8,514 bases of DNA, from positions 1-8,514 of the forward strand of contig CAJTSZ010000088.1 of NCBI GenBank assembly GCA_910578755.1. The letters are read 5' to 3'. The stretch is from an uncultured Oscillospiraceae bacterium (lineage in GTDB: Bacteria > Bacillota > Clostridia > Oscillospirales > Ruminococcaceae). Both the position numbers and the translations under genes were made by a program. This document shows, piece after piece, positions 1-6,124 of the stretch. Numbering within the stretch: the first letter of the stretch is position 1; each line of letters opens with the position of its first letter. The notes under the pieces were generated by a model that was not told where the DNA came from, ran no database searches, and saw nothing but the letters and a program-made list of their open reading frames with translations.

Positions 1-26
1 AAAGGGCTTTGCCCGCATATGAAATA

Positions 27-55
27 CCCCCGGCTATGCCGGGGGATATTTATTT
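27..55 (+). terminator. Rho-independent terminator of a gene left of the window
   Basis: An 8-bp GC stem (CCCCCGGC at 27-34, GCCGGGGG at 38-45) with a 3-base loop TAT is followed by a T-rich tract to about 59. This is the classic intrinsic terminator form on the + strand. No gene in the window ends just before it, so it probably serves a gene ending left of base 1. Confidence 0.7.
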
Positions 56-92
56 TTTTATAGAAATTTTGGCGTTCCTTACCCGGCCCCAA

Positions 93-120
93 ACTTTGCC
101 GCGGTATACCGCGGCAAAGT
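93..120. repeat. Perfect 28-bp palindrome
   Basis: Bases 93-106 (starting ACTTTGCCGCGG) are the exact reverse complement of 107-120, with no spacer. No T-run follows (AATTTGTACTTCG), so it is not an obvious terminator. Function unknown; it may be part of a mobile intergenic repeat or a cruciform or RNA stem. Confidence 0.8.
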
Positions 121-136
121 AATTTGTACTTCGTTT

Positions 137-262
137 TAAATTTATTTTACAAGGGTGCTCACGGGGCCTTATTCGTTTTAGGGGCAGCCCTGTGCAGGGC
201 GCTCCGCCTCTGCACCCAGGCCCACCCCGCTGTAAGTTAGCAAGTTTGGCTTTGCCAAATAC
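137..262 (-). repeat. Dispersed intergenic repeat, inverted copy of 480-576
   Basis: Read on the - strand, this stretch carries the same ordered blocks as 480-576 on the + strand. The blocks are GGCAAAGCCAAACTTGC-like (here 244-259), a GCCCT...AGGGC hairpin (187-200), a purine-rich block ending AAGGCC against ACGGCC, and an exact AATAAATTTA (TAAATTTATT on + at 137-146). The blocks are conserved but the spacing differs. The comparison is by eye. Confidence 0.45.
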
Positions 263-317
263 CTTCAAGCCTGTGCTGGCGGGCTTACCCAGCCCGCACC
301 TGTGTGTATGGCCGCCC

Positions 318-427
318 CTTTTCTTTTAAAGGCATTAGCTGCCTCCGGGCTTACCTACCCCCAAACCTCTTTCTAACGAAGAAAGAAGGAAATAAACAGC
401 AATTCAGCGGGGATACCCGCTGAATTG
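318..427 (+). repeat. Dispersed intergenic repeat, copy A
   Basis: Ordered blocks: CTTTTCTTTT (318-327), GCTGCCTCCGGGCTTACC (338-355), a purine-rich GAAAGAAGGAAAT run (381-393), AAACAGC, then a hairpin with arms CAATTCAGCGGG (400-411) and CCCGCTGAATTG (416-427). The same order occurs inverted at 6383-6489 and, more diverged, at 3853-3975. It is not coding in any consistent frame. Confidence 0.6.
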
Positions 428-479
428 GCAGTAAGCTCGCTTTGCGAACTTGCGATACTTTCTGCCCATGAACAAGCTT

Positions 480-576
480 TGCAAGTTTGGCTTTGCCAAA
501 CTTGCAGCCCTTCGCTGAAGGGCGTATTCTTTTAACGGCAAAAGAATACGGCCGGGTAGGCCCAAAAATAAATTTA
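480..576 (+). repeat. Dispersed intergenic repeat, partner of 137-262
   Basis: Three back-to-back hairpins: 480-506 (12-bp arms, loop TTT), 507-523 (GCCCTTC/GAAGGGC, loop GCT) and 524-549 (GTATTCTTTT/AAAAGAATAC). They are followed by GGCC, GGGTAGGCCC and AATAAATTTA (567-576). Block order matches the inverted copy at 137-262. The element ends 25 bases before the -35 box of the ATPase promoter. Confidence 0.5.
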
Positions 577-600
577 GGAAAAAGGTACTGCCGTTGGGTA

Positions 601-629
601 TTGACAAAAGAGGGTATGTTGCATATACT
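601..629 (+). promoter_or_regulatory. Sigma-A type promoter of the metal ATPase
   Basis: A perfect -35 box TTGACA (601-606) and a -10 box TATACT (624-629) are separated by exactly 17 bp. Transcription would start near 636, giving a leader of about 50 nt before the ATG at 685. This is the strongest promoter match in the window, and an operator-like palindrome abuts it. Confidence 0.85.
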
Positions 630-630
630 A

Positions 631-652
631 TATATGAACAATTATTCATATA
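631..652. promoter_or_regulatory. ArsR/SmtB-type operator palindrome
   Basis: The 22-bp inverted repeat has half-sites TATATGAA (631-638) and TTCATATA (645-652) around a CAATTA centre. Ten of eleven base pairs are symmetric; only 639/644 fail. It starts one base after the -10 box and covers the expected start site. The TATGAACA...TTCATA layout is that known for SmtB/ZiaR/CzrA/CadC-type metal-sensing repressors, which release DNA on binding zinc or cadmium. Bound protein here would block RNA polymerase. The regulator gene is not in the window, so its identity is inference. Confidence 0.75.
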
Positions 653-684
653 ATCAATCGTTTCAGATGACAGGAGGTTTCGTC

Positions 685-3252
685 ATGGAAAAGGGAAAAG
701 CAAATTTGGAACTTGAAAATCGGCAAAACTCTTTGGAAAATACAGAAGACTGCGGCTGCGGCCACAGCCATAGCCATGAGGAAAGCAGCTGCGGCCACGC
801 TCACAGCCATAGCCACGAGGAAAGCGGCTGCGGCTGCGGCCATAACCACAGTCATAGCCACGAGGAAAACAGCTGCGGCTGCGGCCACAGTCATAGCCAC
901 CAGGAAACGGCAAAGGGTTCCCTGGAAAAAAAGATATATCTTTTGGAAAACCTGGGCTGTGCTAACTGCGCCGCCAAAATGGAACGGCAAATCGGCCAGC
1001 TGCCTGGCGTACAGGAGGCAACCATCACCTACGCTACAAAGCAGCTGCGGCTTGTGGCAGAAAATCCCCACCAACTGCTGCCGGAAATTCAAAAAATATG
1101 CGCCTCCATTGAAAAAGAAGTTAAGGTAGTTCCCCGAAAGGCACAAAATTCCAACCTTACCACTAAAACATACATTATAGAAAACTTGGACTGCGCCAAC
1201 TGCGCCGCCAAAATAGAACGGCAAATCAACCAGCTGCCCAGCGTGGAAAACGCTATTTTAACCTACGCAACAAAACAGTTGAAAATAACAGCCCAAAACC
1301 CGGACGCGCTGTTGGATGAGGTGCGCAGAATTGCCTCTGCCATTGAAAAAGATGCCATAGTAATGGAAAAACCCAGCCGCCCCCAAGCAGAAGAAAGGAA
1401 AAACGCGGGGCTTTCGGAAAACAAAAAGAACCTGCTTTCCATAGGCACAGGGGCCCTGCTGTTTTTAGCAGGCAATTTGCTGGAAGAAATTCAGCCCACC
1501 CTTTCGTTTTTCGTATTTTTAGCAGCCTATATTATTTTAGGCGGGAAGGTAGTGCTCACCGCGGCCCGCAATATGACAAAGGGCCAGGTGTTTGATGAAA
1601 ACTTTTTAATGAGCATTGCCACCATTGGCGCCTTTGCTATTAAAACCTACCCCGAAGCCGTGGGCGTTATGCTGTTCTACCGCATTGGGGAATACTTTGA
1701 GGAACGCTCTGTGGAAAAAAGCCGCAAACAGATTATGGATGCGGTGGACCTTCGCCCCGAGGTGGTTCACTTGGTAACCGCCGGCGGCCAAGTCCAGGTA
1801 ATTGACGCTGCCCAGGCAAAGGTAAATGACATATTGCTGGTTCGCCCTGGCGACCGCATCCCCCTGGATGGCATTGTAGTAGAAGGGGAAAGCCGCATTG
1901 ATACCTCCCCCATTACCGGGGAACCAGTGCCGGTCAAGGCGGCCGCAGGCAGCCAAGTCATTTCCGGCTGTGTCAATACTTCCGGCCTGCTGAAAATAAA
2001 GGTGGAAAAGCCCCTGAGCGATTCTATGGTGACCCGCATCCTGGACTCTGTGGAAAACGCCGCCGCCAGCAAACCGCAAATCGACCGCTTTATTACCCGC
2101 TTTGCACGGGTATATACCCCTGTTGTGGTTGTTTTGGCAGCCCTTACTGCCATTGTGCCTTCCCTCATTACGGGTAACTGGAGTTATTGGGTATATACTG
2201 CCCTTACCTTCTTAGTTATCAGCTGCCCCTGCGCTTTGGTGCTCAGCGTGCCTTTGGCCTTTTTCTCCGGTATTGGGGCAGGCTCTAAAAAGGGTATTTT
2301 GTTTAAAGGCGGCGTTTCACTGGAAGCCATTAAAAATGTAAAGGCTGTGGTTATGGATAAAACCGGCACCATTACAAAGGGGAACTTTGTGGTGCAGGAG
2401 GTCATTCCCGCAGGGAATATGCAGCCCCAGGAACTGCTGGCCTTGGCAGCCGGCTGTGAGCTTCGCTCCACCCACCCCATTGGCGTCAGCATTGTGGCGG
2501 CAGCCAGGGAACAGGGCCTGGAAATAGAACAGCCCTCCAAAGTGGAGGAAACAGCGGGCCAGGGGATTCAAGCCCTGGTGCAGGCAGGGAAAGTGCTGTG
2601 CGGCAACCGCAAGCTTATGGAAGCAAGGGGGGTTGCTCTGCCCCAAAACCAAAATAGCGCCTTTGGCACCGAAGTGTTTGTAGCCCTCAACGGGAATTTT
2701 GCAGGCTGCATCATAATTGCCGATACCATTAAACAAGAGGCCCCGGCGGCCATCGGCGCCCTGCGCTCCCAACGTATTGTAACAGCCATGCTCACAGGTG
2801 ACGCGGAGGAAAGCGCCCAGGCGGTGGCAAAGGCCACAGGTATTGACGAAGTACACGCAAGGCTGCTGCCCCAGGATAAACTGGCGGAACTGCAAAAAAT
2901 CCGCGGGAAACATGGCGCTGTAATGTTTGTTGGCGACGGCATTAACGACGCCCCGGTTTTGGCTGGCGCCGATGTAGGCGCGGCTATGGGCAGCGGCGCA
3001 GACGCAGCCATTGAAGCAGCAGATATTGTGTTTATGACCTCCAGCATGGAAGCCATCCCCCAGTCTATTGCCATTGCAAAGGCTACTAACCGCATTGCTG
3101 TCCAAAACGTGGTGTTTGCTTTGGTTATTAAGGCTATGGTTATGGTTTTGGGGCTCTTTGGTATTGCCTCTATGTGGTTTGCCGTATTTGCAGATACTGG
3201 CGTCGCCATGCTTTGCATTTTAAATTCCATACGCATTTTGTACAAAAAATAG
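685..3252 (+). CDS. cadA: Zn2+/Cd2+/Pb2+-exporting P-type ATPase (CadA/ZntA type)
   Basis: An 855-aa inner-membrane pump that uses ATP to export soft divalent metals. The ATG at 685 follows AGGAGG (672-677) by 7 bases and lies downstream of the promoter and operator; the frame is open upstream to 487, but those codons precede the promoter. Domains: Cys/His-rich repeats (residues 22-73), two HMA domains (about 84-150 and 162-226; metal sites C92/C95 and C170/C173), membrane helices near 248-335, actuator TGEP (411-414), helices near 477-530 with the metal-path motif CPC (514-516), phosphorylation loop DKTGT (D558), HP (597-598), TGD (704-706), GDGINDAP (750-757) and two last helices (about 805-850) containing D837. 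CPC plus the D837 context MWFAVFADTG points to the Zn/Cd/Pb class rather than copper pumps. The N-terminal extension makes it longer than typical CadA (about 730 aa). The stop codon lies inside the first unit of a tandem array. The symbol marks the family; zntA would be equally apt. Confidence 0.95.
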   Translation: MEKGKANLELENRQNSLENTEDCGCGHSHSHEESSCGHAHSHSHEESGCGCGHNHSHSHEENSCGCGHSHSHQETAKGSLEKKIYLLENLGCANCAAKMERQIGQLPGVQEATITYATKQLRLVAENPHQLLPEIQKICASIEKEVKVVPRKAQNSNLTTKTYIIENLDCANCAAKIERQINQLPSVENAILTYATKQLKITAQNPDALLDEVRRIASAIEKDAIVMEKPSRPQAEERKNAGLSENKKNLLSIGTGALLFLAGNLLEEIQPTLSFFVFLAAYIILGGKVVLTAARNMTKGQVFDENFLMSIATIGAFAIKTYPEAVGVMLFYRIGEYFEERSVEKSRKQIMDAVDLRPEVVHLVTAGGQVQVIDAAQAKVNDILLVRPGDRIPLDGIVVEGESRIDTSPITGEPVPVKAAAGSQVISGCVNTSGLLKIKVEKPLSDSMVTRILDSVENAAASKPQIDRFITRFARVYTPVVVVLAALTAIVPSLITGNWSYWVYTALTFLVISCPCALVLSVPLAFFSGIGAGSKKGILFKGGVSLEAIKNVKAVVMDKTGTITKGNFVVQEVIPAGNMQPQELLALAAGCELRSTHPIGVSIVAAAREQGLEIEQPSKVEETAGQGIQALVQAGKVLCGNRKLMEARGVALPQNQNSAFGTEVFVALNGNFAGCIIIADTIKQEAPAAIGALRSQRIVTAMLTGDAEESAQAVAKATGIDEVHARLLPQDKLAELQKIRGKHGAVMFVGDGINDAPVLAGADVGAAMGSGADAAIEAADIVFMTSSMEAIPQSIAIAKATNRIAVQNVVFALVIKAMVMVLGLFGIASMWFAVFADTGVAMLCILNSIRILYKK
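751..903 (+). repeat. In-frame coding repeat for a Cys/His metal-binding tail
   Basis: Four imperfect in-frame repeats of roughly 13-15 codons encode variants of CGCGHSHSHEES. Residues 23-73 hold 14 His and 7 Cys, all in GCG/HSH patterns between acidic EE spacers. His-rich tails of this kind are known metal buffers or sensors on zinc transporters. Repeats 1, 3 and 4 have CGCG; repeat 2 has only one Cys, and repeats 2 and 3 have an extra His-X pair, which indicates growth by slippage or unequal exchange. Confidence 0.9.
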
Positions 3253-3276
3253 TTGAGAGAAGCGAAACTATTTTTT
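3245..3276 (+). terminator. Hairpin with T-run overlapping the ATPase stop codon
   Basis: AAAAATAGTT (3245-3254) pairs with AACTATTTTT (3266-3275) across an 11-base loop and ends in a six-T run (3271-3276). The TAG stop is inside the left arm. The stem is AT-rich, so it is a weak intrinsic terminator alone, but the same structure recurs every 100 bp downstream. With the A-rich left arm, it could work in both directions. Confidence 0.5.
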
Positions 3277-3750
3277 CGTGCATAAGGCGGGGAGGGCGAA
3301 TAGCCCGCATCCGCCTGCACATCAAATTTTTATTGTGAAACAATAAAAATAGTTGAGAGAAGCGAAACTATTTTTTCGTGCATAAGGCGGGGAGGGCGAA
3401 TAGCCCGCATCCGCCTGCACATCAAATTTTTATTGTGAAACAATAAAAATAGTTGAGAGAAGCGAAACTATTTTTTCGTGCATAAGGCGGGAAGGGCGAA
3501 CAGCCCGCATCCGCCTGCACATCAGCTTTTTATTGTGAAACAATAAAAATAGTTGAGAGAAGCGAAACTATTTTTTCGTGCATAAGGCGGGAAGGGCGAA
3601 CAGCCCGCATCCGCCTGCACATCAGCTTTTTATTGTGAAACAATAAAAATAGTTGAGAGAAGCGAAACTATTTTTTCGTGCATAAGGCGGGAAGGGCGAA
3701 CAGCCCGCATCCGCCTGCACATCAGCTTTTTATTGTGAAACAATAAAAAT
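3251..3750. repeat. Tandem array of five 100-bp units
   Basis: Units begin with AGTTGAGAGAAGCGAAACTA at 3251, 3351, 3451, 3551 and 3651; the period is exactly 100 bp. Homology already starts at 3245, inside the end of the ATPase gene. Units 1 and 2 are identical; units 3, 4 and 5 are identical. The two classes differ at four positions: unit bases 42 G/A, 51 T/C, 75 A/G and 76 A/C. Each unit holds an AT hairpin with T-run, an imperfect GC stem (in unit 1 GTGC 3278-3281, GGCGG 3286-3290 and GGGC 3294-3297, pairing back to 3320) and an AT hairpin TTTTTATTGT/ACAATAAAAA with loop GAA. The period is not a multiple of three and there are no unique spacers, so it is neither coding nor CRISPR. Confidence 0.97.
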
Positions 3751-3780
3751 AGTTGAGCAAAGTGAAACAATCAAAAATAG
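3751..3780. repeat. Diverged partial sixth unit of the array
   Basis: The match continues as AGTTGAG and then decays (CAAAGTGAAACAA against AGAAGCGAAACTA). It ends TGAAACAATCAAAAATAG, which resembles the last 17 bases of a unit (TGAAACAATAAAAATAG). It could be a worn unit start, or a unit shortened by an internal deletion. Confidence 0.6.
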
Positions 3781-3809
3781 GGAGGCCTTTGGCCTCCCTG
3801 CCTCTTTTT
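3779..3809 (+). terminator. Rho-independent terminator
   Basis: The stem AGGGAGGCC (3779-3787) and GGCCTCCCT (3791-3799) has loop TTT and is followed by GCCTCTTTTTA. It is GC-rich with a T-rich tail, and so more convincing than the AT hairpins of the array just before it. It would stop + strand transcripts reading through the ATPase gene and array before they reach folC. Confidence 0.7.
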
Positions 3810-3852
3810 ATGGGTATGTTTTCAAAACCTTTTAGCGGTATTCCGCCGGAAG

Positions 3853-3975
3853 GTTTTTCTTTTGGAAGGGCCAGGGTACTTCCAAACGCGCACCAGCGGG
3901 CAGCGCCCTTTCTTGCAGGCCTCCCAGCCTACAGCAAAAGAAAAGGAGGAAAAAGAAACAGCCGCCTGCGCGGGG
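3853..3975 (+). repeat. Dispersed intergenic repeat, copy B (diverged)
   Basis: It shares ordered blocks with copy A (318-427): TTTTCTTTTG (3855-3864), a CTTTC/CCTCC-containing middle, a purine run AAAGAAAAGGAGGAAAAAG and AGAAACAGC (3954-3962) followed by a GC-rich hairpin region. Within this copy, TTTTCTTTTG (3855-3864) is exactly inverted as CAAAAGAAAA (3935-3944). Just upstream, AAAACCTT (3824-3831) pairs with AAGGTTTT (3850-3857) around GCGG/CCGC. No gene is seen. Confidence 0.4.
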
Positions 3976-4019
3976 GTATTACTAACCTTTTTTTGGGCCG
4001 TTTAGCCCAAAAACTTGGG

Positions 4020-4065
4020 AACTATTTCCGCCTGTACATCAGCTTTTTATTGGGGACAATAAAAA
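4020..4065. repeat. Decayed remote copy of the 100-bp unit
   Basis: AACTATTT is followed directly by CCGCCTGTACATCAGCTTTT and then TATTGGGGACAATAAAAA. This is the array unit with the GC-stem left half missing and a few substitutions. ATCAGC matches the class of units 3-5. It lies about 240 bp past the end of the array, with a hairpin at 3990-4013 (TTTTTGGGC/GCCCAAAAA) immediately before it. Confidence 0.75.
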
Positions 4066-4094
4066 GTATGCTTTCTTTTTCCCTGCCTTTGGCT

Positions 4095-4100
4095 TATAAT
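4095..4100 (+). promoter_or_regulatory. Candidate -10 box for folC
   Basis: A perfect TATAAT lies 76 bases before the folC ATG. The -35 region at the right distance (TTTCTT, 4072-4077) is a poor match, so this is a candidate only. It is the best promoter-like signal between the terminator at 3779-3809 and folC. Confidence 0.5.
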
Positions 4101-4176
4101 AGCAAGTAAAATAAACCCTTTACCGCGGCACAACCCGGGGAAAGGCTGGTTATTATAAGGAAAGAAGGGGATTGCA

Positions 4177-5505
4177 ATGGAAAACCAGGGCAGCAGTCAA
4201 AAATTTGCCAGCTATAGCCAGGCAATGGAATATTTGGAGCAGTCATACCGCAAGGGGAAAAAGGACGGCCTGCGGGGCATGGCCTATTTAATGGAGCAGC
4301 TGGGAAATCCCCAAAAGCAGCTGCGCTTTGTCCATGTTACAGGAACCAACGGCAAGGGCTCCACTTGTATGCTGGTGGCCGCCGCCCTGGAACGGGCCGG
4401 CTACCGGGTGGGGCTGTTCATCTCCCCTCATGTGGATGATTTTAGAGAGCGCATACAGGTAAACCGCACTTATATTTCGGAAAAGGAATTTACCCAGGTG
4501 TACGGGGAAGTGGTCGCCGCGGGGGAAAAAAGGGAAGCGGAAGGGTACCCCTTTCCGTCAGAGTTTGAGCAGATTACAGCGGCGGCCTTGTCCTACTTTG
4601 CGCAGAAAAAGTGCCAAATCGTGGTGCTGGAAGTGGGTATTGGCGGCGCTAAGGACGCTACAAATATTATCCCAGCCCCCGAAGCGGCGGTGTTTACCCC
4701 CATTTCTTTGGACCACATCAGTATGCTGGGGGAAACTACAGGAGAAATTGCCAAGGAAAAAAGCGGGATTATAAAGCCTGGGTGCTGTGTGGTGATTTGC
4801 CCCGGGCAGGACCAGCAGGCAGCAGCAGTATTAAAGGAGGCCGCCAGCCGCCAGGAAGCGCCGGTGGTGGAGGCGCCCTGGCCGGAGGAATGCAGCTGTA
4901 CTGCCAGCGGCGTCACTGTTACAGCCGGCGGCCAGCAGTACACGGTTCCCTTAGCGGGGGATTACCAGGTGCAGAACGCGGCCACCGCCCTGGCGGTTTT
5001 AAACGCCTTAAACCAAAGGATGTGGAAAATTTCCCCTAAAAATATTAGGGAAGGCTTTGCAAATGTTGCTTTTCAGGGCAGGCTGGAAATAATAAGCCAG
5101 GAGCCGCTGGTTATTTTAGACGGCTCCCACAACCCGGCGGGGGTGCGCTGCCTAATGCAGTATGTGCAGGAGCATTTAAAGGGCCAGGATGTAACTGTGG
5201 TGCTGGGTATGCTGAAGGATAAAAGCCATAAGGAGTGCATCCCCATTATTGCTTCCGCAGCCTCACGGCTCATTACTGTGGGCATAAACGATGCGCGGGG
5301 GCTTTCCGGGGAAGAAATTGCTGCCGAAGCCGCCGGCTGGTGCAGTAATATTACCCCTTGTACCACGGTGCGGGAGGGGGTCCTCCTTGCGTTAAGGGAA
5401 CAGGCAGGGCCTGTCCTTATATGCGGCAGCCTTTACCTGCCGGGAGAAGCCCGGTATGCCTATTGGGAATACAAACAGTGCAGGGATATGTGGGAAAAGG
5501 GATAG
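4177..5505 (+). CDS. folC: Folylpolyglutamate synthase / dihydrofolate synthase
   Basis: A 442-aa cytosolic Mur-ligase-family enzyme that adds glutamate to folates; in many bacteria the same protein also joins glutamate to dihydropteroate. Visible signatures: P-loop VTGTNGKGST (residues 54-63), GLFISPHV (79-86), LEVGIGGAKDATN (151-163), the SLDH...LGETTGEIAKEKSGIIKPG stretch (178-202) that carries the metal/carbamate-site lysine region, and DGSHNPAG (315-322) opening the C-terminal domain. Length fits the family. The ATG at 4177 is preceded by GAAGGGG ending 6 bases upstream. In the third motif the common GGRLDATN reads GGAKDATN, a departure at two positions outside the most conserved core. 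msrA follows 59 bp downstream on the same strand with no clear terminator between. Confidence 0.95.
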   Translation: MENQGSSQKFASYSQAMEYLEQSYRKGKKDGLRGMAYLMEQLGNPQKQLRFVHVTGTNGKGSTCMLVAAALERAGYRVGLFISPHVDDFRERIQVNRTYISEKEFTQVYGEVVAAGEKREAEGYPFPSEFEQITAAALSYFAQKKCQIVVLEVGIGGAKDATNIIPAPEAAVFTPISLDHISMLGETTGEIAKEKSGIIKPGCCVVICPGQDQQAAAVLKEAASRQEAPVVEAPWPEECSCTASGVTVTAGGQQYTVPLAGDYQVQNAATALAVLNALNQRMWKISPKNIREGFANVAFQGRLEIISQEPLVILDGSHNPAGVRCLMQYVQEHLKGQDVTVVLGMLKDKSHKECIPIIASAASRLITVGINDARGLSGEEIAAEAAGWCSNITPCTTVREGVLLALREQAGPVLICGSLYLPGEARYAYWEYKQCRDMWEKG

Positions 5506-5564
5506 CTTAAACAAATACAAACAGTATATTTTATAAAGTAAAATACAATAAATAGGGTGGTTAT

Positions 5565-6077
5565 ATGGAGAATAAAAAGGAAATCTACCTGGCCGGAGGC
5601 TGTTTTTGGGGTACGGAAAAATATATGCAGGAAATCGCAGGAGTCATAGAAACCCAGGTGGGCTACGCCAATGGCCAAACCGCCGCCCCAACCTATGAGC
5701 AGGTCTGCCATGAAAATACGGGCCATGCCGAAACGGTTCGGGTGGTGTACGACAGCAGCAAGGCCCCCTTAAGCTGGCTGCTGGGCCTGTTTTACCGTAT
5801 TATTGATCCCACCTCCGTAAACAGGCAGGGCGGGGATACCGGCCGTCAGTACCGCACGGGGGTTTATTATACCAACCCGCAGGATAAGGAAGTGGTAGAG
5901 GCTTCTCTTGCAGCGCTTCAAAAGCAATATAGCCAGCCCCTGGCAGTGGAGGCCCTGCCATTAAAAAACTTTTATCCTGCCGAGGAATACCACCAAAAGT
6001 ATTTGGATAAAAACCCTACAGGCTACTGCCATGTGCCCTGGGACGCTATTGAGGAAGTAAAAAAGCTGCGGCCATAG
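5565..6077 (+). CDS. msrA: Peptide-methionine (S)-S-oxide reductase MsrA
   Basis: A 170-aa cytosolic enzyme that reduces the S form of methionine sulfoxide in proteins and free methionine, using thioredoxin. The active-site motif GCFWGTE is at residues 12-18 with catalytic C13. DTGRQYR (91-97) and FYPAEEYHQKYL (136-147) are family signatures, and C155 in GYCH is the likely resolving cysteine. The length is that of a stand-alone MsrA; no MsrB domain is fused and no msrB is in the window. The ATG at 5565 follows AGGGTGG (5554-5560) by 4 bases. The 59-bp AT-rich gap after folC contains several TATA-like strings (for example TATAAA at 5532) but no good -35/-10 pair, so co-transcription with folC is plausible. 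Confidence 0.97.
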   Translation: MENKKEIYLAGGCFWGTEKYMQEIAGVIETQVGYANGQTAAPTYEQVCHENTGHAETVRVVYDSSKAPLSWLLGLFYRIIDPTSVNRQGGDTGRQYRTGVYYTNPQDKEVVEASLAALQKQYSQPLAVEALPLKNFYPAEEYHQKYLDKNPTGYCHVPWDAIEEVKKLRP

Positions 6078-6097
6078 CAAAAATCAGCCGCCAAAAG

Positions 6098-6124
6098 CCT
6101 GGCAAGCCTTTATGGCTTGCCAGG
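6098..6124 (+). terminator. Hairpin after msrA, probable terminator
   Basis: CCTGGCAAGCC (6098-6108) and GGCTTGCCAGG (6114-6124) form a perfect 11-bp stem with loop TTTAT, starting 21 bases after the msrA stop. There is no T-run after it (TATCCCCAAC), so termination may be weak; an RNA 3'-end protector is an alternative. Confidence 0.5.

Larger units (their letters stand above)
56..600. other. Non-coding, hairpin-rich intergenic region
   Basis: No convincing gene lies here; the reading frames present are low-complexity translations of repeats on both strands. Inverted repeats seen in order: 93-120 (28-bp perfect palindrome), 187-200, 245-259, 279-297, 400-427 (12-bp arms, 4-base loop), 433-451, 480-506 (12-bp arms, loop TTT), 507-523 (7-bp arms, loop GCT) and 524-549 (10-bp arms). 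Several belong to repeat families found elsewhere in the window. The region stops right at the -35 box of the ATPase promoter. Confidence 0.7.

Noticed and set aside
50..649. Short - strand frames giving KRIRP-like peptides
   Set aside because: The similar peptides come from the two repeat families, not from a protein; the frames cross perfect palindromes.
487..684. 66-codon N-terminal extension of the ATPase reading frame
   Set aside because: It lies upstream of and across the promoter and operator, translates dispersed-repeat hairpins, and a strong AGGAGG precedes the ATG at 685.
646..3320. Several long - strand frames opposite the ATPase gene
   Set aside because: They are shadows of the coding strand; the one opposite the His/Cys repeat gives an Ala/Val-rich repeat as expected by complement.
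3251..3750. CRISPR array
   Set aside because: The whole 100-bp period is repeated with no unique spacers, and no cas gene is nearby.
3753..4109. 118-codon frame on + between the array and folC
   Set aside because: It starts at a TTG inside the array, crosses a terminator and several hairpins, shows no domain and has no ribosome binding site.
4066..4176. Possible folate (THF) riboswitch before folC
   Set aside because: I could not find the conserved core motifs or a convincing fold; the leader after the TATAAT is only about 70 nt.
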